A program made the position numbers and the translations under genes. Below the pieces are notes generated by a model. It was not told where the DNA came from and made no database searches. It saw nothing but the letters and a program-made list of their open reading frames with translations. A DNA stretch of 5,420 nt from Cloacimonetes bacterium UBA3900 (GTDB taxonomy: Bacteria > Cloacimonadota > Cloacimonadia > Cloacimonadales > Cloacimonadaceae), in contig DGFM01000036.1 in the NCBI GenBank assembly GCA_002391675.1, positions 14,155 through 19,574 of the forward strand. Reading direction: 5' to 3'. Shown one piece after another: positions 1-5,285 of this stretch; the first letter of the stretch is position 1, and each line of letters begins with the position of its first letter.

Positions 1-383
1 GCCCCTAAGGGAGGCCGCATCAAATCGACGTTTTAGGAGGCAGTTTTGTTTGCAGAAATCAAGAGCGGAGGTCAAATATTTCAGAACGCCGGACTTTCCC
101 CGGCTCCCGGTCCTGCCGAGGAACTCCTACTTAAATGGTAGGTAATAAGCTGCTCAGTTTACCATCAATTTACGCCCATCACCGAGCCGGACGCACAGCA
201 GGCGTAGCTGCTTTTTGCCTCAGGATCGTGCAGCAGAATGGATTTTGGGCCTCTAACGCGAGGTTTAGCAGCCAGATAGCTGCACCGGAAGTAGGTAGTA
301 ACCATGCCACATAAGACACTCTCCCGGCCAGAGATGCTACTCATCAAAAGCAGCATCCGGGCGGGATAAAAAAGCTGCTTGGT
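1..383. other. Gene-free region with many short inverted repeats; possible structured RNA or genomic repeat
   Basis: No frame on either strand gives a convincing protein. A 63-codon minus-strand frame (165-356) has no ribosome binding site, and a plus-strand frame open from the left edge stops at 145 with no protein-like character. The region does hold several perfect short stems: 88-104 (GCCGG/CCGGC), 126-142 (CCTAC/GTAGG), 141-162 (GGTAA/TTACC), 250-263 (CCTC/GAGG), 268-283 (GCAGC/GCTGC) and 207-234 (GCTGC/GCAGC). The word GCTGC or GCAGC recurs about seven times between 148 and 380. An 11-nt direct repeat GTAGGTARTAA occurs at 138-148 and 291-301. I could not match it to RNase P RNA, tmRNA, SRP RNA or any riboswitch I know. 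It may be a non-coding RNA, the 3' region of the minus-strand gene, or an interspersed repeat. Confidence 0.5.
323..361. repeat. Two-part inverted repeat (stem-loop) just beyond the 3' end of the minus-strand gene
   Basis: An inner stem ATGCT/AGCAT (334-338 with 352-356) is enclosed by an outer stem CCCGG/CCGGG (323-327 with 357-361), with a 6-nt bulge on the left side. It starts about 22 nt past the stop codon of the minus-strand ORF. Read on the minus strand, a T6 run (368-373) precedes the hairpin instead of following it, and on the plus strand only A's follow. It therefore does not fit a canonical intrinsic terminator in either direction. It could be a 3'-end structure or part of a larger RNA fold. 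Confidence 0.4.
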
Positions 384-860
384 TTACTTCTTCTTCTTGG
401 TGGTTTTGGCTGCAGGCTTGGTTTCTGCGGGCTTTTCCTCACTGGGTACGTTAAAATCCATTTTGCTGGCAATCATATGGCGTTTCAGCGTGACTTTCAC
501 GATAGGCTCGATGCGGTGTGTTACCAGGTACAGGGTTTTGTCTTTGCTGAGAGCCAGTTTTTCCTCAACGCTCATAGCATTGAGTTCGGTCATGGTAGTG
601 ATGCGTTCGATCGCACCGGTAGCCGTATCCACGATCTGGACATATTGTTGTTTTTCGGCCATGAATATTACCTCCATCTCGTATTTTTCAGGGAATCTAT
701 TTACGATATCTACCACGAAATTCACATATTCGCGCTTGTGCCTCTGATACCAGGCTCTAAAGGAGCGGCATCTGTGTATGCGAGGACACACGGCACAGAG
801 GGCTGGGGCCACCAGCCGCTGGCGCTTGATTTCACAGGTGTAGATACGTTTCTTTCTCAT
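384..860 (-). CDS. Small basic protein with N-terminal cysteine cluster and Lys-rich tail (start uncertain: 860 or 662)
   Basis: I do not recognise this family. The ORF encodes 158 residues. Its first 66 hold four cysteines (C9, C22, C25, C31) in an Arg/Lys-rich setting, which could bind a metal ion, followed by a likely helix near residues 44-60. The remaining part (from Met67) contains a TATG-IERITT-like strand segment and a helix around SVEEKLALSKD. It ends in a low-complexity tail of Lys, Pro, Ala and Glu closing with KKKK, often seen in small nucleic-acid-binding proteins. The frame is open from an in-frame TGA just upstream, and codon choice looks coding along its whole length. However, ATG 860-858 has no Shine-Dalgarno sequence and overlaps a -10-like TACAAT, while ATG 662-660 (codon 67) has GGAGG at ideal spacing and would give a 92-aa protein. 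It is divergent from the plus-strand operon. Binding roles are inference only. Confidence 0.6.
   Translation of the reverse strand: MRKKRIYTCEIKRQRLVAPALCAVCPRIHRCRSFRAWYQRHKREYVNFVVDIVNRFPEKYEMEVIFMAEKQQYVQIVDTATGAIERITTMTELNAMSVEEKLALSKDKTLYLVTHRIEPIVKVTLKRHMIASKMDFNVPSEEKPAETKPAAKTTKKKK
660..675 (-). promoter_or_regulatory. Strong internal ribosome binding site and ATG inside the minus-strand ORF
   Basis: On the minus strand GGAGG (671-675) lies 8 nt ahead of an in-frame ATG (660-662) that would start a protein MAEKQQ... of 92 aa. This is the best Shine-Dalgarno match in the ORF. It argues either that the true start is here, with 663-860 being leader, or that a second shorter product is made from the same frame. 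Confidence 0.6.
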
Positions 861-888
861 TGTATGCCAAAAGAATTGGGGGTGCCAA
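859..888 (-). promoter_or_regulatory. Possible sigma-70-type promoter for the minus-strand gene
   Basis: On the minus strand TTGGCA (883-888) and TACAAT (859-864) are separated by 18 nt, each one mismatch from consensus. The -10 overlaps the ATG at 858-860, so a transcript from here would begin inside the long ORF and could only give the product started at 662. If the long protein is real, this promoter is either spurious or secondary. Confidence 0.4.
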
Positions 889-905
889 GTTTGTCAAGCG
901 TCCAT
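878..905. repeat. Direct repeat copy 1 (imperfect, 28 bp)
   Basis: Runs from GGGGGTGCCAAGT to GTCAAGCGTCCAT. It matches the copy at 952-978 apart from one missing G and a two-T insertion. It overlaps the -35-like element of the minus-strand promoter candidate. Confidence 0.75.
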
Positions 906-925
906 TTGTTTTTATGAGTGAAATT

Positions 926-943
926 GGCGGTTCGGCGACCGCC
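926..943. repeat. Perfect 6-bp GC-rich hairpin between the two direct repeats
   Basis: GGCGGT (926-931) and ACCGCC (938-943) flank a 6-nt loop TCGGCG. No T run follows on either strand, so it is not a clear terminator. It could be a dyad for a DNA-binding protein or an RNA structure. Confidence 0.5.
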
Positions 944-951
944 CGTACCGA

Positions 952-978
952 GGGGGTGGCCAAGTGTCAAGCGTCCAT
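952..978. repeat. Direct repeat copy 2 (imperfect, 27 bp)
   Basis: Second copy of the element at 878-905, about 74 bp away in the same orientation, with GTCAAGCGTCCAT fully conserved. It lies upstream of the plus-strand promoter, so the pair may be operator sites or remnants of an interspersed repeat. Confidence 0.75.
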
Positions 979-1044
979 ATCAGGTGTCAAAATCGGTGTC
1001 ATTTCGCTGTTTTAAGGGGTGAGCCGTCTGTTTTGCTTGACACA
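964..1044. promoter_or_regulatory. Cluster of GTGTCA words, candidate operator region
   Basis: GTGTCAAGC at 964-972 recurs as an exact inverted copy GCTTGACAC at 1035-1043, the latter covering the -35 of the plus-strand promoter. Two further words, GTGTCAA at 984-990 and GTGTCA at 996-1001, lie between, and TTGTCAAGCG lies at 891-900. Binding by a regulator is inference. TTGACA is itself the -35 consensus, so part of the similarity may come from that. Confidence 0.35.
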
Positions 1045-1064
1045 TTCTGGCCCAAACATTTAAT
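1037..1064 (+). promoter_or_regulatory. Sigma-70-like promoter driving the plus-strand operon
   Basis: A perfect TTGACA (1037-1042) is followed after 16 nt by TTTAAT (1059-1064), one mismatch from TATAAT. Transcription would begin near 1071 and give a leader of about 30 nt before the ATG at 1101. Being the only good promoter upstream of five closely packed genes, it is the likely operon promoter. Confidence 0.65.
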
Positions 1065-1100
1065 GCAACCACAACCTTTATTTCTATATTGGAGGAACCA

Positions 1101-1637
1101 ATGAAACATCTAAAAGCCGCTCTGCTGCTGGTCTTGATCTTATCGCTGGGGCTGGTGCTCCATGCACAAGACGTGGCCACCAAGTCTACCAAATACTACA
1201 AGGTGAGCTATCCCGGAGATTGGGAAGCGCAAGAAATCGAAGGCGACGGTTTCGTTGCCGTTGCCAAAGGCAATTCCATGATTCCTCTCACCTTAGCCAT
1301 CACCATTGCCGATATCGATGAGGAGAATGCCGATAAAGAGCTCACTGAATTGGCAGAAGGGATGCTGGAAAAGAGTGGAGAGGAGTTTGAAGCGATGGGT
1401 ATGGAGCCTGAGATTGATATTGAGATTGCCGAGGAGACGCGCCTAAACGGCATTCCCACATATCATTACACCATGAGTGTGGGCGTCATGGGCTTTACCA
1501 CGCACACGGATAACTACCTTTTCCTAAGTGAGGGAAAGGTGATTTCTATGTCCATTTTGGGCGCCAAAGATGATCTGGAAGAAAATGCCGAGGCGATCTC
1601 TGCTATCTTCAATTCCTTCAGACTCACCAAAAAATAA
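1101..1637 (+). CDS. Exported PsbP/DcrB-like (DUF1795-type) domain protein
   Basis: This 178-aa protein has a clear Sec signal peptide: Lys near the N terminus, a long Leu-rich core (residues 7-20) and a probable cut after HAQ (23). The mature part starts with KYYKVSYPGDWEAQ (31-44), typical of the first strand of the PsbP/DcrB fold, and ends with AISAIFNSFRL (165-175), like the closing helix of that fold. In between is a very acidic stretch (73-112). It probably acts in the periplasm or envelope, but no enzymatic role can be assigned. The start is ATG 1101 because GGAGG (1091-1095) lies 5 nt ahead. An in-frame TTG at 1089 overlaps that site and is unlikely. It is the first gene of the operon, 32 nt before the next secreted protein. 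The fold call rests on motif resemblance only. Confidence 0.8.
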   Translation: MKHLKAALLLVLILSLGLVLHAQDVATKSTKYYKVSYPGDWEAQEIEGDGFVAVAKGNSMIPLTLAITIADIDEENADKELTELAEGMLEKSGEEFEAMGMEPEIDIEIAEETRLNGIPTYHYTMSVGVMGFTTHTDNYLFLSEGKVISMSILGAKDDLEENAEAISAIFNSFRLTKK

Positions 1638-1669
1638 GCCCAATTGCATTCATGTAATGAGGTTCTGAT

Positions 1670-3151
1670 ATGAGACGCTATTTGCTTTTACTGGCTCTGC
1701 TCTTGGGTATCTGCCTGCTAAATGCGCAGCAGCTCAATCTTTGGCAAAATTTCCGTCACAGCTCCAGAGATGCTGAGGGCAAGATCCACATCCGCTGGGA
1801 CAACCCCGGTGCGGAGTATCTTAACCTGGAGTTTTTTGCCAAAAACGGTTCAGGAGACTGGCAGAGCTATCCCGTCACGCATCTGTCCGGTGTCAGTTCT
1901 GTTGCACAACCGCCTTTCGATTGGAACGTGCCTTTGACCTGGCGCCTCAGAAGTGAGCAGGGTTACGGGGGTGTGGGAGCGGCAATGTTGCATCCTGCCT
2001 GGCTTTCGGAGGACACTTTCCCGCCCGCAACAGACGATCTTGCCTTTATCGGAAGTGATGCTTTTGGCGATTCCGTAACTGTTTATGCCCCTCATCTTGA
2101 TCTGGGGGATACCTGGGTGGGTTGCTCGGACGATAAGATCTATTTTGCCATGCAAAATTCTACCGGCAACTTCCCTGTCATGAATGGCTTAACCTCTTTT
2201 AATGCATACGGTTGCGTTATTGCCAATCCTGAAGCTGCACTTGCCGACAGCACCGCCTACGCCATGATTTATAGCAATATCATTGGCTTTATTACGCCCG
2301 GATTGTACAAGATCGGCATCTCGGAAAACTTTGTGCCCACCTTCAGCCGTATCGGCAGCATTCAATCCACCGTGAGCGACGGCAAGCTCTTTTTGGCCTG
2401 CAACTTGTCAGACCTCACCAATGATCCCTCTTTCGGCGATTGGCCAAACTATAGCAATGCGCTGGCTTTGACGGCACTCACGCTGAAGCTGGAATTTGAA
2501 TTTGGCAGCCTGGAGCCGCAAATGGGCGTGGGAGACTACAGTATGCCGGGGGTGGTGGTCTTTGAAAAGCTGGTCTACGAGGCAGCAGGAAACACCTTGC
2601 CCGTGATCACGGAGTTTAAAGTGGAAAACAACCTCGTGAGCTGCTTTTATCAGGATGCGGAAGGGGACTACCCATTGGTCTGTGAATTTGTAAACCAGCT
2701 GGGCGAAGTGACTCAGCTGTATAGTCTTACGCACGATTATGAGAATGGAGTGTTCTTTGCAGGCACCTGCTCGGCTGAGACGCGTATCGGTAAGCTGCAC
2801 GTCAGTGACAACAACATCGACTTTCAGAGCTTTGAATATGAGGTTGTTTCCAACGACGACCATCTGATGCCTTCCGCGGCCCTCGTTTGCAGCATTCCAA
2901 ACCCCATCTTAAGTGGTTCATCCTCAGAGATTAAGCTCAGCAACCTGGCATCTGGGGAGCTCAAAGTGCATATCTACAATATCAGAGGGCAAAAAGTGTG
3001 GTCATGGAGCGGTCATCACGCTGCTACCAAAGACCTTAGCATCTCTTGGGATGCGCTCATCAAGGGTAAGCCGGCTCCTGCGGGTGTCTATCTCCTGAAG
3101 GTGAAAAACGCATCCTCTGAGCTGGTCAAAAAGTTTAGTATTTTCAATTGA
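1670..3151 (+). CDS. Secreted multi-domain protein with C-terminal T9SS/FlgD-like sorting domain
   Basis: The 493-aa product starts with a strong signal peptide (MRRYLLLLALLLGICLLNA, likely cut near residue 19). Residues about 20-95 look like an Ig/FN3-type beta domain, followed by a beta-rich middle section of unknown function. From about residue 411 (NPILSG) there is a domain with the pattern seen in type IX secretion sorting and FlgD-like modules: a VHIYNIRGQKVWSW strand pair, an ISWDAL segment and the closing GVYLLKVKN...KKFSIFN. This suggests export across the outer membrane and surface attachment or release. No catalytic motif was found, so its role is unknown. TGAGG (1658-1662) lies 7 nt before ATG 1670. 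It sits between the PsbP-like gene and obg with short gaps, so co-transcription is likely. Whether the organism has a T9SS cannot be seen here. Confidence 0.85.
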   Translation: MRRYLLLLALLLGICLLNAQQLNLWQNFRHSSRDAEGKIHIRWDNPGAEYLNLEFFAKNGSGDWQSYPVTHLSGVSSVAQPPFDWNVPLTWRLRSEQGYGGVGAAMLHPAWLSEDTFPPATDDLAFIGSDAFGDSVTVYAPHLDLGDTWVGCSDDKIYFAMQNSTGNFPVMNGLTSFNAYGCVIANPEAALADSTAYAMIYSNIIGFITPGLYKIGISENFVPTFSRIGSIQSTVSDGKLFLACNLSDLTNDPSFGDWPNYSNALALTALTLKLEFEFGSLEPQMGVGDYSMPGVVVFEKLVYEAAGNTLPVITEFKVENNLVSCFYQDAEGDYPLVCEFVNQLGEVTQLYSLTHDYENGVFFAGTCSAETRIGKLHVSDNNIDFQSFEYEVVSNDDHLMPSAALVCSIPNPILSGSSSEIKLSNLASGELKVHIYNIRGQKVWSWSGHHAATKDLSISWDALIKGKPAPAGVYLLKVKNASSELVKKFSIFN

Positions 3152-3174
3152 AGGAGTTTTCAAAACAGATATAG
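3151..3174 (+). promoter_or_regulatory. Unusually distant ribosome binding site of obg
   Basis: AAGGAG (3151-3156) overlaps the stop codon of the upstream gene and is 18 nt from the ATG at 3175, much farther than normal. The in-frame codon before the ATG is TAG, so no upstream start exists. The spacer contains GTTTTCAAAAC (3156-3166), a small hairpin (GTTT/AAAC) that could bring the site to about 8 nt from the start. Coupling to translation of the upstream gene is also possible. Confidence 0.5.
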
Positions 3175-4179
3175 ATGTTTATCGACTACGCCAAAGCAAG
3201 GATAAAAGCCGGTAATGGCGGTGACGGCGTCGTTAGCTTTCGCCGCGAGAAGTTTGTTGCCAAAGGCGGTCCTGATGGTGGTGATGGTGGTAGGGGCGGC
3301 GATGTGATCGCCGTGGGCGACGAAAATGTCAACACCCTGATAACTTACCGCTACACACAGCTTTACGCCGCCGGTAATGGCAAGAATGGCTCTGGTTCGC
3401 GCAAGACAGGTGCTGCCGGGGAAAACGTATATATGCGTATGCCTTTGGGCACGCAGGTCTTTCTGCTCAAAGAAGATGGCAAGAAGATCAAGCTGGGCGA
3501 AATCACGCAACACGGTGAGGAGCTGGTTTTGGCGCGTGGAGGCCGTGCCGGCAAGGGAAACAGCAATTTTGCCACCGCTACAAATCAAGCGCCGCGCCAT
3601 GCCACCCTAGGCAAAAAGACGCAGGAACAAGAGCTGGAACTGGTGCTCAAACTCATGGCAGACGTGGGCTTGGTTGGCTTTCCCAATGCGGGCAAATCCA
3701 CCCTGCTCAGCGTGCTTTCCAGCGCCAGACCCAAGATTGCAGATTATGAATTTACCACGCTGGAACCCATGCTGGGCGTGGTGAAAGGCTCGGACTACCG
3801 CTCCTTCGTGATGGCAGATATTCCCGGTATCATCGAAGGTGCTCATGAGGGTAAGGGCTTGGGGCATCAGTTTTTGCAACACATACAGCGTACGGCCATC
3901 CTCCTCTTTCTCATCGACATCAATACGCCCGACCCAATCGCTGCCTATCAGACGCTGCGCTCGGAGCTGTATCTCTATGATAAATATCTGGATACACGGC
4001 CCTTCATCGTGGTTATCAGCAAGATGGATACCGTTGCTGACCCGGATGAAGCCTTTGCGCCGATAGGAAAAGCGTTTAAAGAACAGTTCAACGTGGACGC
4101 GCTGCCCATTTCGGCAGTGACCCATCTCAATTTGGATAAGCTCACACATCGCATCTTTGAGCTATTGGACGAGCAATGA
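3175..4179 (+). CDS. obg: GTPase Obg (CgtA), ribosome-assembly and stress GTPase
   Basis: The 334-aa protein has the two Obg hallmarks in order. The N-terminal Gly-rich Obg fold (about 1-157) includes KAGNGGDGVVSFRREKF and GGPDGGDGGRGGD. The G domain carries G1 GFPNAGKST (168-176), G2 TT (194-195), G3 DIPG (215-218) followed by EGAHEGKGLGHQFL, G4 SKMD (282-285) and G5 SA (313-314). Obg binds GTP/GDP and is known in this family to join the large ribosomal subunit late in assembly and to respond to (p)ppGpp. G4 begins with Ser instead of the usual Asn; I believe Ser or Thr occurs here in FCB-group Obg, but cannot check. The C-terminal extension domain of many Firmicutes Obg is absent, and the length is normal for Gram-negatives. 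Its stop overlaps the dprA start (ATGA), and it follows two secreted-protein genes instead of the common rplU-rpmA neighbours. Confidence 0.97.
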   Translation: MFIDYAKARIKAGNGGDGVVSFRREKFVAKGGPDGGDGGRGGDVIAVGDENVNTLITYRYTQLYAAGNGKNGSGSRKTGAAGENVYMRMPLGTQVFLLKEDGKKIKLGEITQHGEELVLARGGRAGKGNSNFATATNQAPRHATLGKKTQEQELELVLKLMADVGLVGFPNAGKSTLLSVLSSARPKIADYEFTTLEPMLGVVKGSDYRSFVMADIPGIIEGAHEGKGLGHQFLQHIQRTAILLFLIDINTPDPIAAYQTLRSELYLYDKYLDTRPFIVVISKMDTVADPDEAFAPIGKAFKEQFNVDALPISAVTHLNLDKLTHRIFELLDEQ

Positions 4180-5273
4180 GCGAGCAAGACATCCTGAAAG
4201 CCTGGCTTTGCATCAAAAGCGCTCCGGAGATCAGAGGCAGAGAGATGATCCGGCTCTTGCAAACCTGGGGAGACCCGTGCGAGTTTGTGGGCAATCCCGC
4301 TCATGATCTCTACCGCGACGATAGCTTCAAAGCCGCAGGTTTGGACTATTTGGCCAATTTCCGGCTCCCGGAAAACCATCTGCAGATCACCAAATTGGCC
4401 GAGACCTACGAAATCAAGGTCCTGGGCTACACAGACCCTGCTTATCCCCTGGGGCTCAAGGAGATATACAGCCCTCCACCTGTGCTCTACTATAGGGGCG
4501 ATCTGCTTACCGCCCTGGATGCCAAGTGTTTAGCCGTGGTGGGCACCCGCAAGCCCAGTGCCTATGGGCAGCAAATGTGTGGCAAGACCCTGGCTCCCGT
4601 CTGTAAAGCGGGCGTTACCATCATCAGTGGCCTCGCTATGGGCATAGATACAATCTCGCATCTCACCGCTCTGGAAGAGAAAACCAAGACCATCGCCGTA
4701 CTGGCCAGCGGCGTGGAGACCATCTACCCGCCGCAAAACCGCGAATTGGCCAAAAGGGTGATCCAAAGCGGCGCATTGGTGAGTGAATACGAGCCCGGAA
4801 CCAAGGTGGAGAAATGGAACTTCCCCGCCCGCAACCGCATCGTATCCGCTCTTTCATCAAGCGTTTATGTGGTGGAAGGCCCCATCACCAGCGGTGCTAT
4901 GCTCACGGCTAAATATGCCATAGAGCAAAACCGCGATCTCCTGGCTCTTCCCGGACAAATAAACCATGCCAACGCCCAAGGGCCCAACCACTTAATCAAA
5001 AACGGGGCCCGGCCCATAACCTGCCCTGAAGACCTGCTGGAACAGATGGGAATCGAGATAGAAGAAGATGAACAACTGCAAGCTTTGCCAGAGCTAACAG
5101 ACGATGAGCAAAAGGTCTTGGACATCTTTGAAGGAGAGCAGCGAGAGCTGTTTTTCGATGAGCTGCTCCTCATCACGGGTCTCAGTTTTGGCAAGCTCTC
5201 AATCATTCTGCTCAATCTGGAGCTGAAGCGTTGCATCGCCAAGGCTTCCGGAAACAGCTTTGTACTTTATTAA
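4176..5273 (+). CDS. dprA: DNA-processing protein DprA (Smf), loads RecA on incoming ssDNA
   Basis: The 365-aa product matches full-length DprA. An N-terminal helical (SAM-like) region covers about 1-70. The Rossmann-like core carries VGTRKPSAYG (122-131), SGLAMGID (151-158), FPARNRIVSALS (216-227), EGP...SGAM (234-242), LPG (258-260) and a GPNHLIKNGA segment (269-278). A C-terminal winged-helix part occupies about 305-365 (TDDEQKVLDIF... to FVLY). In known families DprA binds single-stranded DNA taken up during natural transformation and loads RecA on it, in the cytoplasm. Many bacteria keep dprA without known competence, so transformability cannot be concluded. The start ATG overlaps the obg stop by four bases (ATGA) with no good Shine-Dalgarno of its own, which points to translational coupling. 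The gene looks intact. Confidence 0.97.
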   Translation: MSEQDILKAWLCIKSAPEIRGREMIRLLQTWGDPCEFVGNPAHDLYRDDSFKAAGLDYLANFRLPENHLQITKLAETYEIKVLGYTDPAYPLGLKEIYSPPPVLYYRGDLLTALDAKCLAVVGTRKPSAYGQQMCGKTLAPVCKAGVTIISGLAMGIDTISHLTALEEKTKTIAVLASGVETIYPPQNRELAKRVIQSGALVSEYEPGTKVEKWNFPARNRIVSALSSSVYVVEGPITSGAMLTAKYAIEQNRDLLALPGQINHANAQGPNHLIKNGARPITCPEDLLEQMGIEIEEDEQLQALPELTDDEQKVLDIFEGEQRELFFDELLLITGLSFGKLSIILLNLELKRCIAKASGNSFVLY

Positions 5274-5285
5274 AAGGCAATAACC

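Noticed and set aside
60..120. Minus-strand GGGGAAAGTCCGGC, similar to the conserved GAGGAAAGUCCGGGCU block of RNase P RNA
   Set aside because: The conserved bases expected just downstream (AGGGCAG-type block and a full CR-II) are not found; the similarity is limited to about a dozen bases.
165..356. 63-aa minus-strand ORF, including an AKSSYACCA stretch that recalls a tmRNA tag (AKxYALAA)
   Set aside because: There is no ribosome binding site, no stop codon after the tag-like part, no tmRNA 5' or 3' end signature, and the translation shows no recognisable protein character.
323..373. Intrinsic terminator for the minus-strand gene
   Set aside because: On the minus strand the T6 run lies before the stem-loop, not after it, and no GC stem precedes the T run.
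477..917. 146-aa plus-strand ORF overlapping the minus-strand gene
   Set aside because: It is antisense to a frame with better coding character, rich in His/Phe as expected for a shadow frame, and lacks a ribosome binding site.
926..943. Intrinsic terminator in the divergent region
   Set aside because: The hairpin is good but no T tract follows on either strand.
1089..1100. TTG start adding four residues (MEEP) to the PsbP-like protein
   Set aside because: It overlaps the Shine-Dalgarno GGAGG itself; ATG 1101 has the right spacing and gives a standard signal peptide.
2408..2863. 151-aa minus-strand ORF inside the secreted protein gene
   Set aside because: Fully antisense to a gene with a clear signal peptide and C-terminal domain; no start signal of its own.
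3607..4149. 180-aa minus-strand ORF inside obg
   Set aside because: Antisense to an unmistakable obg with all GTPase motifs; His/Cys-rich shadow translation.
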